Shown here: positions 1-7,853 of the stretch, piece by piece | Numbering within the stretch: the first letter of the stretch is position 1 | How the letters are laid out: each line of letters starts with the position of its first letter | NCBI RefSeq assembly: GCF_041435215.1 | Contig: NZ_CP108394.1 | Location: 7,874,001 to 7,938,000 of the forward strand | Length of the DNA: 64,000 bases | DNA from: Streptomyces sp. NBC_01314 | GTDB taxonomy: Bacteria > Actinomycetota > Actinomycetes > Streptomycetales > Streptomycetaceae | Direction: 5' to 3' | The notes under the pieces: generated by a model | Seen by the model: only the letters and a program-made list of their open reading frames with translations | Databases searched by the model: none | What the model was told of the DNA's origin: nothing | Position numbers and translations under genes: made by a program

Positions 1-131
1 GGGAGTGACGGGAGTGACCGAGATGCCCCATCGACGACAGGAAGTACGGAATCTGCGTCCCCGTCGTTCACTCCCCCCGGGGGCCGACGGCCACCCAGGT
101 CCTCCTTTCGCGTCCGATGCGGAACAGGCGC

Positions 132-233
132 CTGTACGTCCGCACGTTCAGCGTGCCCTGTACGTCCGCACGTTCAGCGTGCCCTGTACGTCCGCACGTT
201 CAGCGTCCTGTGGACGTCCGCACGTTCAGCGTC
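132..233. repeat. Four tandem copies of a 24-26 base unit
   Basis: Units begin at 132, 158, 184 and 208. The first two are identical 26-mers. The third is shortened and the fourth has a few changes. All share the core ACGTCCGCACGTTCAGCGT. They lie just 3' of the phosphatase gene that ends at 260 on the minus strand. No gene or strong hairpin explains them. They could be a replication-slippage tract, a protein-binding array or part of the 3' end of that transcript. Confidence 0.85.
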
Positions 234-259
234 CCGGGGGCCGACACCCCGTCCCTCTG

Positions 260-2005
260 TCACTCCGCCGGCAGACGCAGGGCGAGGAGGGCCACGTCGT
301 CGGTGCTGCCGGGCGGCATACGGGCGAGTAGCTGGTCGCACAGCGTGTCCAGGGGCGCGTGGGCGAGCGCCAGGGCGTGGCGGCGCAGGCGGCCCAGGCC
401 GGTCTCGATGTCGCTGCCGGGGATCTCGATCAGGCCGTCGGTGTAGAGCAGCAGGGTGGCACCCGGCGGCAGGGGGTGCGTGGCGTCCGGCCGGCTCGTT
501 TCGTCGCCCAGGCGGGCGCCGAGGAGGAGTCCCTGCCCGGCTTCGAGGTACTGCGCGTGTCCGCCGGGGGTGAGGAGGAGCGGCGGTGGATGTCCGGCGC
601 TGGTCCACCGCAGTGTCCATGGGCCCGTGAGCGGGTGGCCTTCCACCCGGGCGAGGACGAGGGTGGCCATCGGGACGGTGGTGATCGCGGGCATGGCGTC
701 GTCGAGGCGGTCGACGACGCTGCCGGGCGGCCCGATGTGGTCCCAGGCCAACGAGCGCAGGATGCCGTGCAGTTGGGCCATTCCCGCCGCCGCGGTCAGG
801 TCGTGGCCGACGACGTCGCCGATGACCAGCGCGAGCGTGCCGTCCTTCAGCTCGAACGCGTCGTACCAGTCGCCGCCGACCTGGGAGCCGGCGGGCGCGG
901 GCTGGTAGCGGGCGGCCAGCCGCAGCCGGCCGGGCTGGGGCAGCGGGGCGAGCAGGTTGCGCTGCATGGCCTCGGCGACGGCGCGCTGACGGCCGAACCG
1001 CCGTGCGTTGTCGATGACCCGGCCGACCCGGTGGCCGATGTCACTCACCACCTCCAGGTCGGCGGCGTCGAAGGGGTGCGCCGGGTCGGTGCGGACCACC
1101 GTCAGGGCGCCGGTGATCTGCCGTCCGGAGCCCAGCGGCACCGTGATGGCGGACGTCGCGCCCACCGTCCGCAGGAAGTCGCCGTGGAGGGTGGCCAGGG
1201 GAGAACCGGGCGGTACGGCCGTCTCCGCCCGGTTCTGCTCGTCCCACAGCGCGGGGTCACCGCCGGTCAGTACCTGGACAAGAGGCGAGCCGTCCGCCTC
1301 CCCGGCCTCGGGAAGAGGCTCGCGGCTGCCTTCCAGTCCGGCGTCCCGGCCCGCGGGACCCGTCACCGCAACCCGGTGGACCTGCCCGGAACCGGTCCGG
1401 AGGTCCACCGCGGACCAGTCGGCGAGGCGGGGAACCAGCAGGCGGCCCAGCCGAGCGAGGGCTTCGTCGGTCTCCAGGGTCTGGCCCAGTACGTCGGTGA
1501 TCTCCGCGACCAGCGTCAGCCGCTCGGTGAGGTCCTCCAACGCACTCGTATAGGCGGCCCGTTCAGCTCGTTCCCGGCGCGTGCCGGGGTCGCCCGTGGC
1601 ATCGGTGAACAGCACGGCCATGCCCTTGAAGGAGCCGGCGTCCGTCAGAGGGGAAGCGGACCAGGCGATCGTGACCACGCGACCGTCACCGCGCAGATAG
1701 CTGTCGCCGTCCCCGCGCGCGGCAGCCCTCTCGGCCAGCACCCGGAGCAGCGGGCACCGCTCCCGGACGAGCGTGCCACCGCCCGCGTCCCGGTGCAGCA
1801 GCTCGTGTGCGTCCTTCCCGCGCATCGCGCCTGCGGTACGGCCCAGCAGCCGCTCGGCGGCCGGGTTGACGGCGAGGATCCGTGCGGCCGGATCGAGCAC
1901 CATCATGGCTGTGCTCAGCTGCTCGACGACCTGCCGCCAGAAGTCCGGCTCGGCGGCCGGCCGCGACCGTTCCTCGTCTCCCGCACCGGGCACCGCACCC
2001 TCCAT
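260..2005 (-). CDS. PAS-GAF-PP2C (SpoIIE/RsbU-type) protein serine phosphatase
   Basis: This 581-residue protein is a sensor phosphatase of the partner-switching type. Such enzymes dephosphorylate STAS anti-anti-sigma proteins and so release sigma factors. A PAS domain covers about residues 25-130, with the motif NPAAERLLGR. A GAF domain follows at about 195-350. A PP2C/SpoIIE domain covers about 370-578 and keeps the metal-binding motifs VGGDWYD, VIGDVVGHD and YTDGLIE. I chose the ATG at 2005 because CTGGAGGG sits seven bases ahead of it; the frame stays open to 2212 without a comparable ribosome site. No RsbW-type kinase lies beside it, though a STAS protein is encoded at 5440. Catalytic class is well supported; the partner is inferred. 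Confidence 0.9.
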   Translation of the reverse strand: MEGAVPGAGDEERSRPAAEPDFWRQVVEQLSTAMMVLDPAARILAVNPAAERLLGRTAGAMRGKDAHELLHRDAGGGTLVRERCPLLRVLAERAAARGDGDSYLRGDGRVVTIAWSASPLTDAGSFKGMAVLFTDATGDPGTRRERAERAAYTSALEDLTERLTLVAEITDVLGQTLETDEALARLGRLLVPRLADWSAVDLRTGSGQVHRVAVTGPAGRDAGLEGSREPLPEAGEADGSPLVQVLTGGDPALWDEQNRAETAVPPGSPLATLHGDFLRTVGATSAITVPLGSGRQITGALTVVRTDPAHPFDAADLEVVSDIGHRVGRVIDNARRFGRQRAVAEAMQRNLLAPLPQPGRLRLAARYQPAPAGSQVGGDWYDAFELKDGTLALVIGDVVGHDLTAAAGMAQLHGILRSLAWDHIGPPGSVVDRLDDAMPAITTVPMATLVLARVEGHPLTGPWTLRWTSAGHPPPLLLTPGGHAQYLEAGQGLLLGARLGDETSRPDATHPLPPGATLLLYTDGLIEIPGSDIETGLGRLRRHALALAHAPLDTLCDQLLARMPPGSTDDVALLALRLPAE

Positions 2006-2222
2006 CGCGCCGCCCTCCAGTCCATGGCGGGGTCCATGGCGGCCTCGCACCGAGGACCGCGGGCGCGACAGGATCCACATACACGCGGGGAACCCGCCCG
2101 TCACGCCGGAGACCGATCGTCTCCCGGCGGGTGGCCGCCCGTACGGCCGACACGTCGATCCCGCCGACACGTCGATCCGGTCGCCCACCTCCCGAGTGTC
2201 CGCACACCGCACCGCTTCGCCG

Positions 2223-2393
2223 TCAGCGGACGGGACGCCGCCTGGCGCGCCGGGACACCCGCACCGCGAAGAAGATCACGGCGGCGGCGAAGATCACGAT
2301 GCCGACGGCCAGGAGAAAGCCCAGGCCCTCCGCCGTCACACCGATGATTCCCAGGACGACGGCCACAAGGAGCAGCAGAAGGAAGAGCGCCAT
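2223..2393 (-). CDS. 56-residue hydrophobic membrane protein
   Basis: The protein begins MALFLLLLLVAVVLGIIGVT and ends with a basic tail, SRRARRRPVR. Two hydrophobic stretches, about residues 2-20 and 24-44, predict a two-pass membrane hairpin with the charged tail in the cytoplasm. The ATG at 2393 is preceded by a very strong ribosome site, GGAGGAGGTGG, which is the main reason to believe the gene. Short proteins of this kind are common in Streptomyces, where they are labelled only 'hydrophobic protein'. No function is known to me. It lies between the phosphatase and the PRC-barrel gene, all on the minus strand. Confidence 0.8.
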   Translation of the reverse strand: MALFLLLLLVAVVLGIIGVTAEGLGFLLAVGIVIFAAAVIFFAVRVSRRARRRPVR

Positions 2394-2430
2394 CACCCCG
2401 TACCACCTCCTCCGTGCCGTGTGACCACGG

Positions 2431-2787
2431 TCAGCGGCGGGCGAGCTGACGTTCGCCGGCTGCTCCCGGTCGGTACGTCATGCCGTAGTGCTGGAAGATC
2501 TCCTCCTCCTGCTCGGCCGGCAGCACGTCGTCCGTCCCGATCGACGGCGCTTTCCGTACCCGTCCCTTGGTGTAGGCGACCTTGACGTAGTCCGGTCCGA
2601 GTACCGCGTCGTCGAGGGGGACGAAGACCAGCCGGTGGCGGGTGGGCAGTCCGGTCCGGACGGTGGCCATGGCCGGTTCGTCGGTGGCCGTGTCCACGTA
2701 GACGGCTTCGAGCATGCCGATCGTGCGCTGTTTCTCGTCGACCACGTCATGGTTGCGCCACTCGCGGATGTCGGCTGAACGGATCAT
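2431..2787 (-). CDS. PRC-barrel domain protein
   Basis: The 118-residue protein opens MIRSADIREWRNHDVVDEKQ and continues into a short beta-barrel with the pattern typical of PRC-barrel proteins (IGMLEAVYVDTATDEPAMATV, then RHRLVFVPLDDAVLG). PRC barrels occur in photosynthetic reaction centre subunit H, in RimM and in many small actinobacterial proteins of unknown role. The C-terminal part (about residues 85-118) is acidic then basic and probably flexible. AAGGAGCAGGGC precedes the ATG, a good ribosome site. The gene is 37 bases upstream of the small hydrophobic protein gene and could share its transcript. Function is not assignable from sequence. Confidence 0.8.
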   Translation of the reverse strand: MIRSADIREWRNHDVVDEKQRTIGMLEAVYVDTATDEPAMATVRTGLPTRHRLVFVPLDDAVLGPDYVKVAYTKGRVRKAPSIGTDDVLPAEQEEEIFQHYGMTYRPGAAGERQLARR

Positions 2788-2873
2788 GCCCTGCTCCTTG
2801 TCTGCGCGCTTCGCGGGGTGGTGCGCACGACGGCCCGGCCCCGTCCGCCGCGTACCGAAGCGGCCTCGCGGGT

Positions 2874-3149
2874 TCAGCCGCGGTCCTCCTCCGCGGCCTC
2901 CATGAGCCGTATCCCCTCATGCGTCAGCATGACCGTCGCGGGTGCTTCGTCCCCGTGGGCCCAGCGGACCGTGACGAGCCCTTCGCCGACCAGATAGGTG
3001 CAGGCCGCGGCCAGATCCTGCTCGGGGATCTCCAGCGCCTCACGCAAAGTGGCCCCGGAGGCATCAGGGAGGCCACTGCCTTCCATGCCCTCGTACAGGG
3101 TCGTCATGATCGCTTCGCGGTGGTTCTTCCGCTGCCGCAGTGTTGCCAT
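2874..3149 (-). CDS. Small winged-helix-like protein
   Basis: The reading I favour starts at the ATG at 3149 and gives 91 residues (MATLRQRKNHREAIMTTLYE...). It looks like a single winged-helix unit. A first helix (REAIMTTLYEGME) is followed by a helix-turn-helix-like segment, DASGATLREALEIPEQDLAAA, and a beta-wing around VRWAHGDEAPATVMLTHEGI. The C-terminus LTHEGIRLMEAAEE is typical of PadR-like or PF03551-like wings. It may bind DNA as a dimer. The ribosome site is weak. The frame stays open upstream to 3329, but that stretch is Pro/Arg-rich and looks non-coding. Confidence 0.6.
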   Translation of the reverse strand: MATLRQRKNHREAIMTTLYEGMEGSGLPDASGATLREALEIPEQDLAAACTYLVGEGLVTVRWAHGDEAPATVMLTHEGIRLMEAAEEDRG

Positions 3150-3288
3150 GGTCGCCGCCACTCGTGCCGCGCTCCCGGAACCGGCTCTCGGTCTCTTTAC
3201 TCTACTCCGGGGCGGGCCCCCGGTACCTGCCCACGAGCAGGTGGAGGTCGGGGACGGAGGGCAAGGGGGTGGCGGCCGCACGTCATGG

Positions 3289-3853
3289 CTACGGCGGTGA
3301 TCGTCGATCCGCTCCGTTCGTGCTCGCACCGGGTGCGGGGCGTCGGGACCTGCTGGTAGTGGACCTGCGGGTCATGCGGGCCCGCCCGGTGCGGGCCCGT
3401 TCCGCCGTCATGAGCACGGTCGCGGTCATCGGCGGGCCGGTGTCCGCACTCGCGGCGGCCATCAGCCGGGCGGCCGAGCGGGCGCCGGTCTCCGGGGGGG
3501 ATCACCAGGAGGTTCCATCGGCCCGCGGTGTAGGACAGCAGCAGGATCGCGTGCGGATCCAGCGCCGAGGTGAACCAACCGACCTTCACCACATGGCCGT
3601 TGACGACGATCCGGGACGGGAGGGCCGGCCAGTGGCGGGGATTGACCGCGATACGGGTGATCCGTCCCCACAACGGATCCAGCACGTCTGCCAGGGCGGA
3701 GAGTTCGCCCGGCAGGTCACGTGAACGGGGCCACCAGGCACCGTCCAATCCGGTGGCCCCCGCGAAAGGGCTCTCGGACTTCAGCGCGAGGCGCGCGGAC
3801 GGGGCGATGAAGGGAACGGGCCGTGGAGGGAGATGGGGGGTGGTCGCGGACAT
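3289..3853 (-). pseudogene. DUF5994-family protein interrupted by a frameshift at a G7 run
   Basis: Residues 1 to about 120 align closely with the intact paralogue encoded at 4292-4915: both carry LDGAWWPRSRDL, DPLWGRIT, GHVVKVGWF, LLLSY and GRWNLLVIPP. Just after IPP the frame changes. At 3494-3500 there is a run of seven G (seven C on the coding strand). Dropping one base restores PETGARSAARLMAAAS, which matches the paralogue (PADSAAWLMAAAS), and the restored frame ends at a TAG at 3289. As written, the frame runs instead into Arg-rich nonsense ending at 3197. This is a sequencing error, a slippery site or a recent inactivation. The family has no known function. Confidence 0.8.
3494..3500. 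other. G7 homopolymer at the frameshift point
   Basis: Seven consecutive G on the plus strand (seven C in the coding sense) mark where the DUF5994-like gene leaves its family frame. A six-base run would keep the gene intact. Confidence 0.85.
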
Positions 3854-4291
3854 CGCGCGAACCTGTCTCCGGATCCCTGCGCAGGGGCAGCCGTCCGGCG
3901 TCGTCGCTCACCGGGAACCCCACCGGCATCGAAGCCGGTCGTGAAGTGCTCCTGGTGGGTTCACGCTACTCCCCGGAGGGGCCGGGCGAACGTTCCCGGA
4001 CGTGCCCGGACGTCGTCCGGACTTCCGCCGACGGCTGTTCTCCACGGACCGGCCGTTCTCCCCAGGGCTCGTACGCCTTGCCCGTGAGCCGCGCCGTGGG
4101 CCCTGGGGCAACGGCGTCAGATAGGGGCGCATGGGGCGGTTCCCCTGTCTACCGGACGGTCCGCCGGGTCTGCCCGAGGAGTACGGTGGAAGGTACCGAG
4201 GATATTTCGCACACCGGCTTACATGCTCGTGTCGTTTTCGGCGATCGAATACGCCGGGCCGGTCGTGTCGGCCCGGGGCAGGGTTCGCGTC
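3854..4291. other. 438-base intergenic region between divergent DUF5994 paralogues
   Basis: No convincing gene is visible. The region holds a 6-bp inverted repeat ACCGGC/GCCGGT (3922-3927 and 3934-3939), a GTGAA/TTCAC pair (3941-3945 and 3960-3964) and two CCCGGACGT direct repeats near 3998-4015. Both flanking genes are transcribed outward, so promoters for both must lie here, but I cannot place -35/-10 elements with confidence. Confidence 0.5.
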
Positions 4292-4915
4292 ATGACCGCG
4301 ACCATTTTCCACCCGCCGACGGTCGAAGCAGCCGGCCGTTCCTCCTCGCTCTCTCCCCGCCTGTCGCTGGCTCCCGTCGGTCCCGCACCGGCTCTGCTGG
4401 ACGGCGCATGGTGGCCACGCTCCCGCGATCTCGGGGCCGAACTCCTCCCCTTGACCGCAGTACTTGATCCGTTGTGGGGCCGGATCACCCGGGTCACGGT
4501 GAATCCCCTGCACTGGCCGGTCGCTCCGCGCAAGGTGCCCGTCGCCGGGCACGTGGTGAAGGTGGGCTGGTTCCTGACCGAACAGGACCCGCACGAACTG
4601 CTGTTGCTCTCGTACCGCACCGGCCGCTGGAACCTCCTGGTGGTCCCGCCGCAGACGCCCGCCGACTCTGCCGCCTGGCTGATGGCCGCCGCGAGCGACC
4701 CCCTGGGCACGTCGACCGCGAGCCGGTTGATGGAGGAGGCAGCGCGTCTGCGGGCGGTGCGTGAGGCCGACCGGTCCGTCGAGGCGGTCTGGGACTCCGA
4801 AGGAGGACATGAGGCCGGTGGTCCGGCCGTACGTCCGCGGATCCCGACCATGACCGCCATGACCGCCGTGACTGCCATGACCGCCGCGATGCCGCGTCAG
4901 CCGATCGGAAGGTGA
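4292..4915 (+). CDS. DUF5994-family protein (intact paralogue)
   Basis: The 207-residue protein starts MTATIFHPP, matching MSATTPHLPP at the start of the broken paralogue, which is why I chose the ATG at 4292 over one at 4223. The conserved core covers about residues 35-135: LLDGAWWPRSRDL, LDPLWGRITRVTVNP, AGHVVKVGWF and SYRTGRWNLLVVPP. An alpha-helical stretch after it (AAWLMAAASDPLG...EEAARLRAVREADRS) may form a coiled coil. This family is actinobacterial and lacks a known function. The C-terminal 40 residues are low in complexity (repeated MTA units). The downstream small membrane protein follows within a few bases. Confidence 0.75.
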   Translation: MTATIFHPPTVEAAGRSSSLSPRLSLAPVGPAPALLDGAWWPRSRDLGAELLPLTAVLDPLWGRITRVTVNPLHWPVAPRKVPVAGHVVKVGWFLTEQDPHELLLLSYRTGRWNLLVVPPQTPADSAAWLMAAASDPLGTSTASRLMEEAARLRAVREADRSVEAVWDSEGGHEAGGPAVRPRIPTMTAMTAVTAMTAAMPRQPIGR

Positions 4916-4920
4916 GAACC

Positions 4921-5190
4921 GTGGAGACATTCGTGACCGTGGTCGTGATCATCGCCGTGATCGCCTTCGGTGCGCTCCTCATCCACCAGCTCAACTCACA
5001 GCACAGCGACCGCATCGGCGCCTTCCACTACGGGGACTCCGGGATGCCTGTCGCGGGACCGCCACCGTCGACTTCGAGGAAGGCCCGTGGCCGGGCGGCG
5101 GCGACCGGCACCGGCCGCCGCCGCTCCCACCGCGACGGCGGACGCGGACGGCTCCGCCTCCGGCGCCGCACCCATGAGGGAACGGAGTGA
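4921..5190 (+). CDS. Small single-pass membrane protein
   Basis: I start this at the GTG at 4921, giving 89 residues that begin METFVTVVVIIAVIAFGALL. AAGGTGAG lies eight bases ahead; an alternative GTG at 4912 has poorer spacing. One transmembrane helix covers residues 5-24. The middle, IHQLNSQHSDRIGAFHYGDS, looks like a real protein. From about residue 45 the sequence becomes Arg/Gly-rich, which may be a flexible tail or may mark a frameshift, because another frame there has an Ala/Pro-rich bias. It follows the DUF5994 gene closely and is probably co-transcribed. Function unknown. Confidence 0.6.
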   Translation: METFVTVVVIIAVIAFGALLIHQLNSQHSDRIGAFHYGDSGMPVAGPPPSTSRKARGRAAATGTGRRRSHRDGGRGRLRLRRRTHEGTE

Positions 5191-5282
5191 GCCCCCGACC
5201 GGACCGTCGGTACCGCCAGAACCCGTAGGACTCGCAGGGCCAACGGAACCGACCGAAGCGACGGTACGGTCCGCAGCCCTGT

Positions 5283-5318
5283 ACCCCGGCCACAGCACTG
5301 CACCTACCAGGCCGGGGT
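5283..5318 (+). terminator. Hairpin with 9-bp GC stem
   Basis: ACCCCGGCC (5283-5291) pairs with GGCCGGGGT (5310-5318) across an 18-base loop. It lies 3' of the small membrane protein gene and 5' of the STAS gene, so it may end the upstream transcript. Confidence 0.45.
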
Positions 5319-5439
5319 CTTCCCGTGCCCTACGCCCCGTGCCCTACGCCCCGAGCCCCGGTGGACCTGGGGGTTCGGCACAGGCCGAACCCGCCTGCGC
5401 CACGCGGAACTTCCGACGGACACCGCGAACCGAGGAACC

Positions 5440-5811
5440 ATGGTCCTTCCCCAACTGAACGTCTACCGGCACGACCGCACCACCCGTGCGCTGATCACCC
5501 TCTCCGGAGAGATCGACCTGGCCACCGCCCCGCTCGTGTACGCCGCACTGGCCGGATGCCTGCGCGACGACATCCGTACCATCGACGTCGATCTCACGGC
5601 GGTCACCTTCTGCGACGCCGGCGGGCTCAACGCGTTCCTCACGGCATCCCGGCTCGGCGCCGACGCGGGAACGACTCTCCGCCTGCACCATCCGCCCTCG
5701 GCCATGGCCCGCGTCATCGAGATGACCGGCTGTGGGTTCCTCCTCCATGGACGGCACACCGTCCGACCACCCTCACCCCGGGTGCCGGCCGTCGCGGGCG
5801 GCGCGCCGTGA
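5440..5811 (+). CDS. STAS-domain anti-sigma factor antagonist-like protein
   Basis: The 123-residue protein has one STAS domain at about residues 8-105 (ITLSGEIDLATAPLVYAAL, then IDVDLTAVTFCDAGGLNAFL). Proteins of this family bind anti-sigma kinases and are switched off by phosphorylation of a serine in a D-S-S-G-L motif. Here the motif reads DAGGL, so the phosphorylatable serine is replaced by glycine. If it still binds a partner it may act constitutively rather than as a phospho-switch. GAGGAACC precedes the ATG. The phosphatase encoded at 260-2005 is a member of the same signalling class, but with no phospho-acceptor here it is unlikely to act on this protein. Confidence 0.85.
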   Translation: MVLPQLNVYRHDRTTRALITLSGEIDLATAPLVYAALAGCLRDDIRTIDVDLTAVTFCDAGGLNAFLTASRLGADAGTTLRLHHPPSAMARVIEMTGCGFLLHGRHTVRPPSPRVPAVAGGAP

Positions 5812-5814
5812 CCG

Positions 5815-5846
5815 CCCCGCCCCGCTCCGCCCGGAGCGGGGCGGGG
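5815..5846 (+). terminator. Perfect 14-bp GC-rich hairpin after the STAS gene
   Basis: CCCCGCCCCGCTCC (5815-5828) pairs perfectly with GGAGCGGGGCGGGG (5833-5846) around a four-base loop. It starts three bases after the STAS stop codon. There is no T run, which is normal for Streptomyces terminators. Confidence 0.8.
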
Positions 5847-5889
5847 TGAGGAAAGCCCACCGACCATGGAACGGGCGACGCCCCCAACA

Positions 5890-5940
5890 AGGCGACGCCC
5901 CCAACAGCCGCCCGTACAGGGCCTGTTGGAGGCGTCGCCT
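5890..5940 (-). terminator. 18-bp stem 3' of the aminotransferase gene
   Basis: AGGCGACGCCCCCAACAG (5890-5907) pairs with CTGTTGGAGGCGTCGCCT (5923-5940) with one mismatch and a 15-base loop. The left arm is also directly repeated in part just upstream (from about 5876). It lies 30 bases beyond the minus-strand aminotransferase stop and probably ends that transcript. Confidence 0.7.
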
Positions 5941-5969
5941 CATGGGGTCCGTCAGGGGGAGGCCGGGGC

Positions 5970-7655
5970 CTACCCCACCTGGTTGTACACCGCGCCCGCC
6001 GTCGGCCACCCCTGCGGTTCCTCCAGGGGCTCCGGCTGGGTACGGCCGCGTACCTGTGCGGCGGTGAGGCCCTGCGCCGCGCCCATGGTGCGGCGGCCCT
6101 GGGCGGCGGCCGCGAGGCCGGGCATGCCGGTCTGGGAGACGGGCTGGAGGCCGGGGACCGGCATGGAGGCGGCCGGTGCGGCGGGCATCGGGGCCGGCAT
6201 CGGCATCGGCATCGGCATCGGGGCCGGAACGGGGGACACGAACTGCATGGGCGCGGCGGGCGCGGGCGCCTGGGGCGGGGACGCGAACTGCATGGGCGCG
6301 GCGGGCGCGGGCGCCTGGGCCGGGGACGCGAACTGCATGGACGCGGCGGCGGGCATGGGCGCCGGCGCGGGAGACGCGAACTGCATGGAGGACGCGGCTG
6401 CCGGGGCGGGCATGCTCATGGCCTGCCCGGCGAGGTCGTACATCCCGGTGCCGTTGGTCTCGCTCATCAGCCGGTCCACGGCCGCCGTACCCGAGCTGTA
6501 GCTGGTCCCGGTGCTCAGCTCGGGTACGGCGGCTCCCCTCCTGGACCCGTAGAGAACCGACTCCAGGCCGGACACCAGGCGACGGACGTCGACCTGGGGA
6601 CGGACCACGAGTCGCAGGAAGCGACTGGACGAGCCGACCTTGTTGCCGCACTCGCGGACCAGGATCCGGTGCTCGGTGAGGAGCCGGTCACGGACCACGG
6701 TGCCCTCGGCGCCCACGGGCAGGCGCACGAAGAGGAAGTTCCCCTGCGACGGGTAGACCGTCAGCCCGGGGAGGGCGGAGAGCTGGCGGGCCATGTCCAG
6801 GCGGTCCCGGCGGACCTGGTGCAGGCTCTCCATGTACTCGGCGCCATGGTTCTTCAGCATGAACACCACGTACTCGGCGAAGGAGTTGAGGTTCCACTTC
6901 GGCAGCATCGTGCGGATCTTGCCGGCGAGGGCGGGGTTGGCGACCATGTAGCCGAAGCGGATGCCGTGCAGACCGAAGTTCTTGCCGAGGCTGCGCAGCA
7001 CGACCACGTTGGGCCGCATGACCGCGTCCTGGACCGTGCTCGGCTCGTTCTCGGCGTCGGCGAACTCCAGGAACGACTCGTCGATGATGATCAGGTCCAG
7101 GTGGGCCATCGCGTCCATGAACTGCACCAGCGCGTGCCGGTGCAGGAAGCCGCCGTCGGGGTTGTTGGGGTTGCAGATGACGGCGACCCGGGTGCCGCGG
7201 GCACGGATGAACTCGGCGTACTGCGCGAGGTCCAGGGCGAAGCCGCTGGACTCCTGGAGCGGGAACATGTCGACGCGCTTGCCGGTCTCCATCGGCTGGT
7301 CGGTCCAGCGGCCGAAGGTGGGGACGGGGACGGCGAGGGACTCACGGACCAGCAGATGGTCGATCCAGGTGATGAGTTCGGTCGAGCCGTTGCCCATCGC
7401 CACGCACTGCGGCGGCAGTTGGAGCAGGTTGCACAGCTCGGCCGTGATCGTGTCGGCGCTGCTGGGGTAGTACGTGATGATGTCGCGCAGTCTGCTCGCC
7501 ATGTCGTCGAACATGGCGGGCGTGGGGAAGTACGGATTGCACGGGATACAGAAGTCCACCGGACCCACCCCGTCGCCGCCCTCACGTGTCAGCGCAGCCA
7601 TCGAAGGGCTGTGCGCCGCAGTGCTGCGGAACAACGAGGTGACGTTGTCGGCCAT
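5970..7655 (-). CDS. PLP-dependent class I/II aminotransferase with a repetitive C-terminal tail
   Basis: The 561-residue protein has a fold-type I aminotransferase body (about residues 30-370) related to histidinol-phosphate aminotransferases. It shows CNPNNPDG, IIIDESFLEF and the lysine motif LRSLGKNFGLHGIRFGY, whose lysine should bind PLP; LRLVVRP supplies the substrate-carboxylate arginine. The substrate cannot be told from sequence. Residues about 400-560 are an added low-complexity tail with four MQF(A/V)SP units spaced 15-16 residues apart and a PM dipeptide run. The tail is not part of the enzyme fold. ACGGAGGTTCC gives a strong ribosome site. It stands alone between two hairpin terminators. 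Confidence 0.88.
   Translation of the reverse strand: MADNVTSLFRSTAAHSPSMAALTREGGDGVGPVDFCIPCNPYFPTPAMFDDMASRLRDIITYYPSSADTITAELCNLLQLPPQCVAMGNGSTELITWIDHLLVRESLAVPVPTFGRWTDQPMETGKRVDMFPLQESSGFALDLAQYAEFIRARGTRVAVICNPNNPDGGFLHRHALVQFMDAMAHLDLIIIDESFLEFADAENEPSTVQDAVMRPNVVVLRSLGKNFGLHGIRFGYMVANPALAGKIRTMLPKWNLNSFAEYVVFMLKNHGAEYMESLHQVRRDRLDMARQLSALPGLTVYPSQGNFLFVRLPVGAEGTVVRDRLLTEHRILVRECGNKVGSSSRFLRLVVRPQVDVRRLVSGLESVLYGSRRGAAVPELSTGTSYSSGTAAVDRLMSETNGTGMYDLAGQAMSMPAPAAASSMQFASPAPAPMPAAASMQFASPAQAPAPAAPMQFASPPQAPAPAAPMQFVSPVPAPMPMPMPMPAPMPAAPAASMPVPGLQPVSQTGMPGLAAAAQGRRTMGAAQGLTAAQVRGRTQPEPLEEPQGWPTAGAVYNQVG
6235..6390. repeat. 45-base tandem repeats inside the aminotransferase gene
   Basis: AACTGCATG begins at 6241, 6286, 6331 and 6379: two 45-base steps and one of 48. 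All are multiples of three, so the reading frame is kept. They encode the Ala/Pro-rich MQF units of the tail. Just before them, GGCATC is repeated several times (about 6184-6222), encoding the Pro-Met run. Confidence 0.9.
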
Positions 7656-7706
7656 GGAACCTCCGTAGGGGGCGGACCCGTTGGGGACGACCGGGTCCGA
7701 CGACTA

Positions 7707-7738
7707 AGGCGGCCCGTGCGGGGGAGCACGGGCCGCCT
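7707..7738 (-). terminator. Perfect 13-bp hairpin between mutarotase and aminotransferase genes
   Basis: AGGCGGCCCGTGC (7707-7719) pairs with GCACGGGCCGCCT (7726-7738) around six bases. It lies about 115 bases past the mutarotase stop and upstream of the aminotransferase start, on the path of the minus-strand sugar operon. Confidence 0.75.
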
Positions 7739-7853
7739 CTACATACGGAGGCTGGGGTGGCTCTGTTCAACCGTCGAGAATTCGTCGGGAACCTGTGGAC
7801 CACTTGTGAAGAACCGTCGGGGGTCAGCGCCGGGGATCACCGCCGGGTGGCTG

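Noticed and set aside
1..250. Tandem repeats considered as a CRISPR array
   Set aside because: The units are contiguous with no unique spacers between them.
359..2347. Long open frame on the plus strand opposite the phosphatase gene
   Set aside because: It is the antisense shadow of a clear PAS-GAF-PP2C gene and has no domain or ribosome site. High GC makes such frames common.
6184..6222. GGCATC repeat considered as a CRISPR-like or regulatory array
   Set aside because: It is a simple codon repeat (Met-Pro) inside the aminotransferase reading frame with no spacers.
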